NCBI RefSeq assembly: GCF_900103585.1
Contig: NZ_FNHV01000001.1
Coordinates: 451,326-515,325, forward strand
From: Streptomyces sp. cf386
GTDB taxonomy: Bacteria > Actinomycetota > Actinomycetes > Streptomycetales > Streptomycetaceae
Direction: 5' to 3'
Length of the DNA: 64,000 bases
This document shows, in pieces, positions 51,292 through 60,044 of the stretch (within the stretch, counting starts at the first letter, position 1; every line of letters begins with the position of its first letter). Under the pieces are notes generated by a model. That model was not told the DNA's origin. It searched no databases and saw only the letters and a list, made by a program, of their open reading frames with translations. A program made the translations under genes and the position numbers.

Positions 51292-51720
51292 ATGGCGCAG
51301 AAGATGACCGATGAGGAATGGCGCGCGTTCGTCTCGCACGGCACGCGCACCGGCAAGCTGTCGACCGTACGAGCCGACGGGAGCCCGCATGTGACGCCGA
51401 TCTGGTTCGTGCTCGACGGGGACGAGGTGGTGTTCAACACCGGCGCGTCGAGTGTGAAGGGGCGCAATCTGGCCCGGGACGGCAGGGTGGCGCTGTGCGT
51501 GGACGTCGATCAGCCGCCGTACGACTTCGTGGTGCTGCGGGGCCGCGCCCGGATCTCTGAGGATCTCGCGGAGCTGAGGCACTGGGCCGGGCGTATCGGG
51601 GCGCGGTACATGGGCGAGGAGCGCGCGAAGGAGTTCGGGGAACGCAACGGCGTTCCGGGGGAGCTCCTGGTCCGCGTCACCATCGAGAAGGTGCTGGCGG
51701 AGAAGGGCGTCGCGGAGTGA
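51292..51720 (+). CDS. PPOX-class (F420/flavin-dependent) split-barrel oxidoreductase
   Basis: A 142-residue split beta-barrel protein: GTRTGKLSTVRADGSPHVTP, IWFVLDGDEVVFNTG, KGRNLARDGRVALCVD and PYDFVVLRGRARI. This pattern fits the actinobacterial PPOX family that binds F420 or FMN; biliverdin-reductase and nitroreductase-like activities are known in relatives. ATG 51292 follows AAGGAGG; ATG 51271 is possible. It is inserted between the orphan roadblock gene and the conservon, in opposite orientation. Confidence 0.88.
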   Translation: MAQKMTDEEWRAFVSHGTRTGKLSTVRADGSPHVTPIWFVLDGDEVVFNTGASSVKGRNLARDGRVALCVDVDQPPYDFVVLRGRARISEDLAELRHWAGRIGARYMGEERAKEFGERNGVPGELLVRVTIEKVLAEKGVAE

Positions 51721-51765
51721 GGGCGGTCCCGACTCCGGACGAAGCCGACAGCGGCTGAGAACCGG

Positions 51766-52380
51766 TCATCCCACGGAGTCGAGCAGCCGGGCGGTGTGCA
51801 TCCGTCCGGCGTACTCGACGAGCCGGATCAGCACCTCCTTTCCCGAGTCGCGGTCCCTGGCGTCGCAGAGGACCACGGGCGTTCCCCGGTCCAGGTCGAG
51901 GGCGCGTGAGACGTCTTGGGCGCCGTAGGCGCGGGCGCCCGCGAAGCAGTTGACGGCCACGACGAACGGGATGTGCCGGTGCTCGAAGTAGTCCACGGCG
52001 GGGAAGCAGTCCTCCAGGCGCCGGGTGTCCGCGAGGACCACCGCGCCCAGGGCTCCCTGCGACAGTTCGTCCCACAGGAACCAGAAGCGGTCCTGGCCGG
52101 GGGTGCCGAAGAGGTAGAGGGACAGGCCGGACCGGATGGTGATGCGTCCGAAGTCCATGGCGACGGTCGTGGTGACCTTCTGGTCCACACCGTCGGTGTC
52201 GTCCACCAACTGCCCGGCTTCGCTGAGCAGTTCCTCGGTGCGCAGCGGCCGGATCTCACTGACCGCGCCCACCAGGGTGGTCTTCCCCACGCCGAATCCA
52301 CCGGCGACAAGGATCTTCAACGCCAGCGCGGTCGTCTCGCCATCGGAGGCGTCGGACGCGTCGGAGTGCTCGGAGACCAT
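51766..52380 (-). CDS. cvnD: Conservon small GTP-binding protein (CvnD)
   Basis: A 204-residue MglA/Ras-like GTPase. P-loop GGFGVGKTTL, switch region AMDFGRI, DTPG-equivalent FGTPGQDRFWFLW, and specificity region NCFAG (in place of NKxD) are visible. It ends the conservon operon, in which a sensor kinase-like protein, a roadblock protein, a DUF742 protein and this GTPase form a membrane signalling complex resembling eukaryotic G-protein systems. ATG 52380 follows the DUF742 stop by 135 bp, an unusually long spacing for a conservon. Confidence 0.92.
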   Translation of the reverse strand: MVSEHSDASDASDGETTALALKILVAGGFGVGKTTLVGAVSEIRPLRTEELLSEAGQLVDDTDGVDQKVTTTVAMDFGRITIRSGLSLYLFGTPGQDRFWFLWDELSQGALGAVVLADTRRLEDCFPAVDYFEHRHIPFVVAVNCFAGARAYGAQDVSRALDLDRGTPVVLCDARDRDSGKEVLIRLVEYAGRMHTARLLDSVG

Positions 52381-52515
52381 CGATCACTTCTCTCTGGAGT
52401 GCCGGCATCGGTCGACGTCGCGGTGCGAAGTCAGCATCATGACAACTGCGGCTGACTTTCGTGGCGTTGGACCGCTTTTTGCCCGAGGCGACCGTATCTT
52501 TCCTTGAAGTGTCAT

Positions 52516-52929
52516 TTACAGCGCCCGCAATCCTTCGATCACCTCGCGCAGAATCCGCTCGTCCGGAAGCTGCGCGGGCGGTACCGGACGGCTGACGGTG
52601 ACGCAGCCCATTTCCAGGAGGTCGCCGAGGAGCACCCTGACGACCCCCACGGGCAGATCGGCGCCCGCGGCGAGTTCCGCGACCGACTGTGTCTCCGGAC
52701 GGCACAGCTCGATGAGGGACCGGTGTTCCGGCCCGAGCGCGGTGTCGTCGTCGGCTCCGGGCGCGGCGGCATCCAGCGTGACGAGGGCGATCAGGTCGAA
52801 ACGCACCCCGGTGGGGCCGGGCCTGGTCCGTCCGCCCGTCATGGCGTACGGGCGCACGAGGGGCCCGGCCTCGCTGTCGTACCACTGACTGCCCTGCTCG
52901 CGCGGGGCGCCCGTCGTGTCCTCCGTCAT
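52516..52929 (-). CDS. cvnC: Conservon DUF742 protein (CvnC)
   Basis: A 137-residue protein: PLVRPYAMTGGRTRPGPTGV, RFDLIALVTLD, SVAELAAGADLPVGVVRVLL and the final ILREVIEGLRAL are the DUF742 signature. The C-terminal part is a winged-helix-like fold. It is a fixed member of conservons, between the roadblock protein and the GTPase. ATG 52929 has GGAAGG upstream and lies 22 bp after the cvnB stop. Confidence 0.92.
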   Translation of the reverse strand: MTEDTTGAPREQGSQWYDSEAGPLVRPYAMTGGRTRPGPTGVRFDLIALVTLDAAAPGADDDTALGPEHRSLIELCRPETQSVAELAAGADLPVGVVRVLLGDLLEMGCVTVSRPVPPAQLPDERILREVIEGLRAL

Positions 52930-52951
52930 CGGCGCGGACCGCCCTTCCGGC

Positions 52952-53389
52952 TCATCCCGCGGCGGGCGGCCGCGCGGCGGCCCGCGTCGGCGTGTAGAGG
53001 TGTTCGCCGACGCGTTTGACCAGCCGTGCCATCTCATAGGCCACCAGCCCGATGTCGGCGGTCACGGCGGTGAGGACCGCGAGGCAGGAGCCGTCGCCGG
53101 CGGCCGCCACGAACAGGAAGGCGTCGTCCATCTCCACCATGGTCTGGCGCACTCCCCCGGCGCCGAAGTGCCGGCCCGCGCCCTTGGCCAGGCTGTGGAA
53201 GCCGGACGCGACCGCTGCCAGGTGCTCGGCGTCCTCGCGGCGGAGGCCGGTCGACGCGCCCACGGCGAGTCCGTCGTTGGACAGCACCACGGCGTGCCGT
53301 ACCTCGCCCACCCGCAGCACCAGGTCGTCGAGCAGCCAGTCGAGTTCACCGGACCGCTGGGCGGCCCTCATGCTCGGATCCTGGATCAT
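52952..53389 (-). CDS. cvnB: Conservon roadblock/LC7 protein (CvnB)
   Basis: A 145-residue roadblock/LC7 protein: ELDWLLDDLVLRVGEVRHAV, VLSNDGLAVGASTGLRRED and GAGGVRQTMVEMDDAFLFV. It is expected to act as a GAP-like or scaffold partner of the GTPase CvnD. ATG 53389 overlaps the kinase stop as ATGA and has AAGGAG upstream; a second ATG at 53371 is less well placed. Confidence 0.93.
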   Translation of the reverse strand: MIQDPSMRAAQRSGELDWLLDDLVLRVGEVRHAVVLSNDGLAVGASTGLRREDAEHLAAVASGFHSLAKGAGRHFGAGGVRQTMVEMDDAFLFVAAAGDGSCLAVLTAVTADIGLVAYEMARLVKRVGEHLYTPTRAAARPPAAG

Positions 53390-55941
53390 GCGAGATCTCC
53401 TTCGCTGCTGTCGCTGCGCGCAGTGGAATCGGGAGTGGCACCGCGGCCGGGCTGCCTGCCGCCGCCGCGCGCCCAGCCGTCGCGGTACGCCGCCATGCGG
53501 TCTCTGACGAGTTCGGGGGTACGCCCGTCGTCGTGGCGGGAGGTGACTGTCTCCGGCGGTTCCTCCGGACGCCCTTCGCGCAGTTGGGGCGCGAGGCTCG
53601 CCTGTCGTACGCGGCGTGGGAGGTCGTCGGAGGCTTCGGAGTCGTCCGGGGGGCGGTGCAGTCGCAAGGTGGTGACTCCGGGGGGTGGGGTGTCGGTCGT
53701 GGTCCTGGCCACGGGCGGTGCGGGAGCCACCAGCGCGGGCCGGTCGGCGGCCGCGTGGACGGATTCCTGGTGCCGGTCGGTGACCCTGCCAACGGATTCC
53801 CGGTGCCGGTCGGCGGCGGGCACGCGCGCGTACTCGCCTTCGGAGGGCCGCTCCGACTCCGTCTCCCTTCCGGGGGAACGTTCCGCCGTCGCGTTGTGCA
53901 ACAGGGCCGTGGGCAGCAGGACGACCGCGGTGGTGCCGCCGTACGGCGAGGTGCGCAGATGCACTTTGACGCCGTGCCGGGACGCGAGCCTGCTCACCAC
54001 GAAGAGGCCGAGCCGGTCGCTGTCGAACAGGTCGAGTGCCTCGGACTGCTCGATGCGCCGGTTGGCCTCGGCGAGAGTCTCCTTGCCCATGCCGAGCCCG
54101 CGGTCCTCGACCTCGACGGCGTAACCGTTGCCGACGGGTTCGCCGGTGATACGCACGCGCGTGTGGGGCGGTGAGAACTGGGCGGCGTTCTCGACGAGTT
54201 CGGCCAGAAGGTGGGTGAGGTCGGCGACAGCCGCCCCGATGACGGCGGTCTCGGGGAGCTGTCGTACCTCCACACGCGCGTAATCCTCGACTTCGGAGAC
54301 GGCAGCGCGGACCACGTTGGTCAGGGAGACCGGCATGCGCCAGGCCCGGCCGGGCGCCGCTCCCGAGAGGATGATCAAGCTCTCCGCGTGGCGCCGCATG
54401 CGGGTGGTGAGATGGTCGAGCCGGAAGAGGTCGCTCAGTTCGTTCGGATCGTCGGAACGCCGCTCCATGCTGTCCAGCAGGCTCAGTTGACGGTGCACGA
54501 GGACCTGGCTGCGCCGGGCGAGGTTGACGAAGACCCCGGAGATGCCGCTGGCGAGCTCGGCGCGCTCCACGGCGGCCCGGAGAGCGGCGCGGTGGACGGT
54601 GCCCAGGGCCTCGCCGACCTGACCGGTCTCGTCTTCGGCGGGCGGTCCGGGCGGAGCCTCGGCCCGGATGTCGATCTCCTCCCCGGCCCGCAGCTTCCGC
54701 ATCGCCTCGGGGAGTTTGCGCCGCGCGATCTCCAGTGCGCCGTTTCGCAGGCTGACCAGTTCGACGACGAGACCACGTCCGATGCGTACGGAGATCACGA
54801 GTGAGGCGGCGACAGCCGCGAGACCGAACACCACGGCGGCGCCGGCCGGGGTGAGCAGCCCGCGGGTGAAGGGGTCGGCTCGCTCCGCGACGTCGCGCCC
54901 GGCTTCCAGCTCGATCGTTCGCATTCCGCCCTGCACGCGTGCGTGTGCCTTGCTCCAGGTGGCTTCCGGCACCGCGTCGATCGCCCGTTCGCCCGGTGCG
55001 GTGGCGAGGACCTTGTCCTCGACGGCGGCCACGGCGGCGTAGTCGCTGCCCTCGGCGAGGCTCTGCCAGGCCGTGCTTTCGGGGCCCCGCAGGTCGGCGA
55101 CGGCGGACTCGGTGAGGGTACGGCGGGTGTCGACGGCGCCGGTGAACAGCCGCAGTCGCACTCCGTCGAGATGCCCAGCGAGGCGTGCGCTGTCCAGCAC
55201 GACGTCCTCCCGGGCCAACGCCTCGCCCGCGCGGGCGAATTCGAGCAGCACGCGCGCGTCGGAGCCGAGCTCGGCGTCCTGGATTCCGCTGAGCGCACCG
55301 CCGACCGAGAACGCGGTCGCGATGGTCTTCGTGTATCGCCCGTACGCCTCGTCCCAGCCCGAGCGGCGGTCTAGGACGGCACTGCGTACGGTGTTCAGCT
55401 GCTCGGCGCCGGTGACGAAGGCGTCCAGTCGCCGGGCCACTCCGGCGGGGAGTTCCTCGCCGTCGGCGACGGTGCTGCGGTCGTCGAGCCGCAGCCGTGC
55501 CACGGCCCGGTCCGTGACCTGAGCGAGCCGCTTGTAGTCGCCGCTCTGTCCGGCTGAGGGATCGCCCGCGTAGCGGACCGCGGCCGCACGTTCGGCCTGG
55601 AGGGCGGCTACGGCCGCCGCGACGGGGGCCCTGATCTCGGAGTCGACGCGCTGCAACTGGCGCAGCCTGGACACGTCCTGCGCGGTGGTGACGGTGGCGT
55701 AGGCCCACAGGGCGAGCAGGGAGACGACGGGCACCATCAGCAGGCAGACGATCTTGGCGCGGACGGTGCGCGGCCGTATGCGCCAGCGCTCCGCGCGCGT
55801 GGGCGGGGCATCAGGCGACACACCTGTGGGCTCTTCGGGGCGTTCGTCGGCCGGCGGTCCGGCATGAGCGCGACGGCCGCGCACAGGGGGCGTGGACGGC
55901 GTCCTGCCGTCGGCCGCGGTGGTCCTACGGGGTGTACGCAT
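53386..55941 (-). CDS. cvnA: Conservon sensor histidine kinase-like protein (CvnA)
   Basis: An 851-residue membrane sensor. A hydrophilic N-terminus is followed by helix 1 (about 63-86), an extracytoplasmic nitrate/nitrite-sensing (NIT)-type helical domain (about 95-345), helix 2 (about 362-382), a HAMP-like linker and an HATPase_c domain (LLAELVENAAQFSPPHTRVR; VEDRGLGMGKETLAEANRRI; GLGLF-equivalent RLGLFVVSRLA). A phosphoacceptor His is not obvious, as in other CvnA proteins. The last 180 residues are disordered and charged. It signals to CvnB, C and D encoded downstream. Confidence 0.92.
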   Translation of the reverse strand: MRTPRRTTAADGRTPSTPPVRGRRAHAGPPADERPEEPTGVSPDAPPTRAERWRIRPRTVRAKIVCLLMVPVVSLLALWAYATVTTAQDVSRLRQLQRVDSEIRAPVAAAVAALQAERAAAVRYAGDPSAGQSGDYKRLAQVTDRAVARLRLDDRSTVADGEELPAGVARRLDAFVTGAEQLNTVRSAVLDRRSGWDEAYGRYTKTIATAFSVGGALSGIQDAELGSDARVLLEFARAGEALAREDVVLDSARLAGHLDGVRLRLFTGAVDTRRTLTESAVADLRGPESTAWQSLAEGSDYAAVAAVEDKVLATAPGERAIDAVPEATWSKAHARVQGGMRTIELEAGRDVAERADPFTRGLLTPAGAAVVFGLAAVAASLVISVRIGRGLVVELVSLRNGALEIARRKLPEAMRKLRAGEEIDIRAEAPPGPPAEDETGQVGEALGTVHRAALRAAVERAELASGISGVFVNLARRSQVLVHRQLSLLDSMERRSDDPNELSDLFRLDHLTTRMRRHAESLIILSGAAPGRAWRMPVSLTNVVRAAVSEVEDYARVEVRQLPETAVIGAAVADLTHLLAELVENAAQFSPPHTRVRITGEPVGNGYAVEVEDRGLGMGKETLAEANRRIEQSEALDLFDSDRLGLFVVSRLASRHGVKVHLRTSPYGGTTAVVLLPTALLHNATAERSPGRETESERPSEGEYARVPAADRHRESVGRVTDRHQESVHAAADRPALVAPAPPVARTTTDTPPPGVTTLRLHRPPDDSEASDDLPRRVRQASLAPQLREGRPEEPPETVTSRHDDGRTPELVRDRMAAYRDGWARGGGRQPGRGATPDSTARSDSSEGDLA

Positions 55942-56007
55942 GGCCTCCTCGCTCGGAAGTGGTTCGGGGGGCGTGCCTTGCGGGCCGTCGCCGGTCCGGG
56001 CCCGCGG

Positions 56008-56781
56008 CTAGCCGACGGCTCCTTCGACCGGTCGCTGAGCCGACGCGGACGCCTCACGTTCGCCCGTCGTGGGCGACAGTGCGACGAAGGCCGAGGTCAG
56101 GAAGAGATAGGACCCGAGGCCGACGGCGAGGGGGAAGATGAACTGCATCGCCGTGGCCCCGGGCAGGACCCCGCCGGACGGCGTGACGTCGACACCGACC
56201 GCGAACATCCCGGTGTAGTGCATGCTGCTGACCGCGGCGCCCATGATCAGGGAGGCGATGGTCACGGCGATCGGCGACTTGATGTTGAGCGCCGCCCACA
56301 GGGCGGCCGTCGCCGCGACGACGGCGATCAGGACGGAGAGTCCGACGAGGACGGGGTCGTAGGTGACATCGCCGTGGAGCCGTACGGCGGCCATGCCCAG
56401 GTAGTGCATGCTCGCGACGCCGAGCCCGGTGGTGAGCCCGCCGAGGAAGAGCGCGCGGGTACGGTCACGGCTGTAGCCGACGGCGAAGACGCCGGCGCAG
56501 ACGACGGTCACCGCGACGAGGAGGCTCACGATGGTGAGCGGTACGTCGTAGCGGATGTCGGTGCCGCTGACGCTGAAGCCCAGCATGGCCACGAAGTGCA
56601 TGGTCCAGATGCCGGTGCCGATCGCCGAGGCCGCGGTGATCAGCCAGTTGCGGCGCGACCGGCCGGTGGCGCCGAGCGCGCGGACGGTGCAACGCAGTCC
56701 CAGCGCGGCGCCTATGCACGCCATCACATACGACAGCACGGGGGTCAGCCAGCCCAGGGCGGCGTGGTCCAGGTGTCCCAT
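56008..56781 (-). CDS. MHYT-domain integral membrane sensor
   Basis: A 257-residue protein with seven predicted membrane helices. Three MHYT-type motifs occur in helices: WTMHFVAMLGF, ASMHYLGMAAV and SSMHYTGMFAV. Their Met, His and Tyr residues are proposed to bind copper and sense O2, CO or NO. Only the membrane module is present, with no GGDEF/EAL output domain. It lies 66 bp upstream of cvnA on the same strand, so it may feed into the conservon. ATG 56781 is the start. Confidence 0.9.
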   Translation of the reverse strand: MGHLDHAALGWLTPVLSYVMACIGAALGLRCTVRALGATGRSRRNWLITAASAIGTGIWTMHFVAMLGFSVSGTDIRYDVPLTIVSLLVAVTVVCAGVFAVGYSRDRTRALFLGGLTTGLGVASMHYLGMAAVRLHGDVTYDPVLVGLSVLIAVVAATAALWAALNIKSPIAVTIASLIMGAAVSSMHYTGMFAVGVDVTPSGGVLPGATAMQFIFPLAVGLGSYLFLTSAFVALSPTTGEREASASAQRPVEGAVG

Positions 56782-56924
56782 GGCCCCGGGACGCTAGCCG
56801 GAGCACGGGCGCACAAAGGGGGCGCATTTCGAAAACTGTTGGAATATGACGCACCGATGCACCGGAACGATCGCGTCACGCTCGAACGTGTGCACAGCGA
56901 TGTCATCCGTCCCGGTGAGGGATC

Positions 56925-57533
56925 ATGCGGAGCATGAGCGACGACCACACACACGTGCAGGAGTTCTTCTCGGCCCGCGCCGCCGGCTGGGACAGCAAGT
57001 TCCCCGACGACGGGCCCGCATACGCGGCCGCCGTCGCCGAGCTCGGGCTGCGCGAGGGGGCACGCGTGCTCGACGCCGGCTGCGGCACCGGACGCGCCCT
57101 GACGCCGCTGCGTGCCGCCGTGGGGCCCTCGGGAGTGGTCATCGGGGCCGATCTGACCCCGGCGATGCTGGAGGCCGCCGTACGGGCCGAACGGGACCGG
57201 GACGGGCAGTTGCTGCTCGCCGACGTGGCCGCGCTGCCGGTGCGGTCGGAGTCCCTCGACGCCGTGTTCGCGGCCGGCCTCATCGCGCACCTGCCCCAGC
57301 CCGCGGCGAACCTGCGGGAGTTGGCCCGTGCGGTGCGCCCGGGCGGCACGCTCGCGCTGTTCCACCCCATCGGCAGGGCGGCGCTCGCGGCGCGACAGGG
57401 CCGGCAGATCACTCCCGACGACCTGCGGGCCGAGCCGAATCTCCGGCCGCTGCTGGCCGGCTCCGGGTGGCGCATGACGTCGTACGTCGACGAGGACGAC
57501 CGGTTCCTGGCGCTGGCCGTACGGGAGTCCTGA
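56925..57533 (+). CDS. Class I SAM-dependent methyltransferase
   Basis: A 202-residue methyltransferase of the Methyltransf_11 type. Motif I VLDAGCGTGRALTPL, the acidic residue of motif II in VVIGADLTPAMLEAA, and the post-motif FAAGLIAHLPQPAANLRELA are clear. The substrate is unknown. ATG 56925 has GAGGG upstream; ATG 56934 is an alternative. It diverges from the MHYT gene and converges on the hydrolase gene, whose stop is 4 bp away. Confidence 0.9.
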   Translation: MRSMSDDHTHVQEFFSARAAGWDSKFPDDGPAYAAAVAELGLREGARVLDAGCGTGRALTPLRAAVGPSGVVIGADLTPAMLEAAVRAERDRDGQLLLADVAALPVRSESLDAVFAAGLIAHLPQPAANLRELARAVRPGGTLALFHPIGRAALAARQGRQITPDDLRAEPNLRPLLAGSGWRMTSYVDEDDRFLALAVRES

Positions 57534-57537
57534 CGAC

Positions 57538-58293
57538 TCAGTTCTGCCCGACGACCGCCGCCGCGAAGGCGTCGGGATTGTCGAACATGACGTTGTGCCC
57601 GGCGCCGGGCACGGTCACGACCCGTACGCCGGCGGCTTCGAGGGCCTTCCTGCCGGGGAGTTCGCCGCTCAGCTCGCCCTGTAGGTACACGCGGTCGACC
57701 GACAGCCCTTCGAGGATGTCGCGCATGATCGGCTCGGAGCCGCGCCTCAGCCAGGTGGCGCTGCGGTGCAGGGCTCGCGGGTCGGCCAATCGCATGGTCG
57801 CCGCCCAGAGGGGCCCGACGGCTTCCAGCACCCGCGCGTATGCGCCGCCGACGAACTCGTCCTCGTCGTAGGCCGTGATCCACGCGCTCCCGGCGGCGGG
57901 CGAAGGCGAGGCATCGAGATTGGCCTCGGTGAGGACCAGGCGGGAGACGAGGTCGGGCCGACGACGGGCGAGCACGATGGCGACGGAGCCGCCCATGCTG
58001 TGCGCGATCAGCTCCGCGCCGGTCAGCCCCGCCACGTCCAGGGCTACCGCCACGGCGTCGGCGTGGTCCTCCAGCCGGTAGCCGTAGTCCTCGGGACGGT
58101 CGCTGATGCCGTGCCCCGGCAGGTCGACGAACAGGCTGCGGCGCCCTGCGAGTTCCGGCCGGGCCGCGATGTGGGCGTGGTACACGGAGGAGACCGACCC
58201 CAGCCCGTGCACATACACGCGCGCGGGCCCCTCTCCCGGCGTCTCCGTCCAGCGGATGCAACTGCCCTTGCCGTCGAACTCGGCCTGCCTCAT
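57538..58293 (-). CDS. Alpha/beta hydrolase
   Basis: A 251-residue alpha/beta-hydrolase-fold enzyme. The oxyanion segment VYVHGLGSVSSVY, nucleophile elbow AHSMGGS (Ser), DLPGHGISDRP and the catalytic His in GAGHNVMFD are present. No signal peptide, so it acts inside the cell as an esterase or a C-C hydrolase; the substrate is unknown. ATG 58293 has GGAGAGGA upstream. Confidence 0.9.
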   Translation of the reverse strand: MRQAEFDGKGSCIRWTETPGEGPARVYVHGLGSVSSVYHAHIAARPELAGRRSLFVDLPGHGISDRPEDYGYRLEDHADAVAVALDVAGLTGAELIAHSMGGSVAIVLARRRPDLVSRLVLTEANLDASPSPAAGSAWITAYDEDEFVGGAYARVLEAVGPLWAATMRLADPRALHRSATWLRRGSEPIMRDILEGLSVDRVYLQGELSGELPGRKALEAAGVRVVTVPGAGHNVMFDNPDAFAAAVVGQN

Positions 58294-58458
58294 CGCGTCC
58301 TCTCCTGGAGCCTTCGGTCGACGCTCAGCCACGGAGCCCGAGCCGCTCGAAGCGCTTCACCGCGCCGCCCCCTTCTGTCGCCGAGACTCCAACTCTACGT
58401 TGATTAGGGGAAGATGGATGATCAGTCAGGTCACCCACACAGGGGGAAGGCGGTCAGT

Positions 58459-58761
58459 ATGTGGGGCAGGGTGCGCAAGGCGAGTGCGAGATTTCTCCGT
58501 TCCTTGCGCGTGGAGGCGGACACCGGCAAGGACAAGGACAGGCGCACGCACAACCTGTTCGAGGCCGCCGCCGTGTATGTGTCGGCCCGCGCGGAGGACG
58601 ACCAGGAGCAGATCGACGAGGCCACGGGCTGGGTGTCTCCGGAGGCGCTCTCGTTCGGGGTGAGTGAGCTGGCGTGCCGGGCCGTCATCGCGCTGGCCCG
58701 GGAGCGCGACGAGTCGCCGCAGACCGTCGCCCGGTCCCTCTTGGGGCTCCCGGCGGCCTGA
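58459..58761 (+). CDS. Small conserved hypothetical protein
   Basis: A 100-residue basic-then-acidic protein: MWGRVRKASARFLRSLRVEA, HNLFEAAAVYVSARAEDD, then a helical ALSFGVSELACRAVIALARE. No membrane helix or known domain. ATG 58459 has GGGGAAGG at a proper distance; an in-frame ATG at 58414 would add 15 residues and has purines directly adjacent. The function is unknown. Confidence 0.7.
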   Translation: MWGRVRKASARFLRSLRVEADTGKDKDRRTHNLFEAAAVYVSARAEDDQEQIDEATGWVSPEALSFGVSELACRAVIALARERDESPQTVARSLLGLPAA

Positions 58762-58896
58762 CACCGGGGACATTCACGGTCGATTCGCCCCGTCCAGTCG
58801 GAAAACTGCAGCTCCGGGTGTGTCTGGGAGTCGTGACAAGCGGCTTCCGGGCGCACTAAGGTGCGCGCCGATGGACGAACCGATGGGGAGGCTGGG

Positions 58897-59802
58897 ATGG
58901 CCGGGACGGACGAGGAGGCCGTCGCCGCTGCGGACGACGCGCTCTATGTGCTGACGGCGGTGTTGCTGACGCCGGCGCAGTTCCCGAGCGTGCTGGGCGA
59001 CGACTATCCGGAGGCCTGCGCGGCGCTCGACCTCGCGCCGCTCGCCGACGGGTACGGACTGGTACTCGGCCAGGACGGCGAGGGTGCGCGGTGGACGGTC
59101 GTCATCGACGACGTCTCCCTGGTCGCCGTCGCCATCGCGTCCTGGGACTGCGGCATGGAGTACGACCTGTCGCCGAATGAACGCACGGTCGTGGCCGCGC
59201 TGCCCGGATGGCCCCTCGCGGTCGCCGTCGCCGCCCCCAATGTTCCGGCACCGCACGATCCCGACCCTGATGTCGCGGACGGTCCGCTCCTGGCGCCGCC
59301 TGACACGAGCGTCTGGGGCCCGGCTCAGCGGCGTCTGGGCGCCGACGAGATCGCCCTGCAGTGGGCGACGTGGCGGGATCAGGTCAACGACGCCGCCTTC
59401 GCGACACCGAGCGGCGGGTCGGACGCCGCCGCAAGCAGGGACGAAGGCGAGGGCGAGGGCCCAAGCAAGGGCGAGAGCGAGGGCTCCGGCGAAGGCCAGG
59501 GCCAAGAGGCCAAGAAGTCCGGGGGGAAGGTAAGCCATAGCGGCATCCAGCGGGTGCTCGCGGAGGCGCACGCGTACGTGGACGCCCCGCCGCCCCTCGG
59601 CCGCGTCCGGTCGTCGTTCGCCCCCGGTGACGCACGGACCCTGCGTGCGGACGGTCCCGGCTGGTCGCTCGTGGCCAGGACCGACGACATCGCGTTCGTG
59701 CTCCTCGACGACGAACCCGGTGAGGTCCTGCCGGTCGGCCGCGGACCGGAGCTGCCCGGGCTGCTGGAAGCACTCGACAAGATGGCCGTTCGGCCGAGCT
59801 GA
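58897..59802 (+). CDS. Hypothetical protein with Glu-Gly low-complexity linker
   Basis: A 301-residue cytoplasmic protein. Two folded parts (about 1-170 with WTVVIDDVSLVAVAIASWDC, and 215-301 with WSLVARTDDIAFVLLDDEPG) are joined by a linker rich in Glu, Gly, Ser and Lys (about 180-210). The ends of both parts alternate hydrophobic strands and could be related beta-rich domains. No family is recognised. ATG 58897 was chosen for the GGGGAGG upstream. Confidence 0.75.
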   Translation: MAGTDEEAVAAADDALYVLTAVLLTPAQFPSVLGDDYPEACAALDLAPLADGYGLVLGQDGEGARWTVVIDDVSLVAVAIASWDCGMEYDLSPNERTVVAALPGWPLAVAVAAPNVPAPHDPDPDVADGPLLAPPDTSVWGPAQRRLGADEIALQWATWRDQVNDAAFATPSGGSDAAASRDEGEGEGPSKGESEGSGEGQGQEAKKSGGKVSHSGIQRVLAEAHAYVDAPPPLGRVRSSFAPGDARTLRADGPGWSLVARTDDIAFVLLDDEPGEVLPVGRGPELPGLLEALDKMAVRPS

Positions 59803-60044
59803 GGCGTCGCCCGGGCGCCAGGCAGCTTGCCTGGAGGAAGCGGCGACCCGTGGCAGAGTCACGGCTCCCTGATGCTGCGCGGAGCCCCTTGGCCTCCCAT
59901 CTCTGTCCCGAAGCCCCATTCGACGGCGACGTTCCATGTGGCCCCACCCCATGGAAGGCGCGGAACCAGACCCGCACCATGAGGCAGCCTTCGCGGCTCC
60001 GCTCTCTGTGTTGTGCTCCGTCTCCCGCCTTCAAGGAGGCCGTC

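Noticed and set aside
52952-55708. Long minus-strand frame overlapping the conservon kinase
   Set aside because: Only its last part is real (cvnB); the rest is a shifted reading of the kinase gene with Arg/Gly-rich composition.
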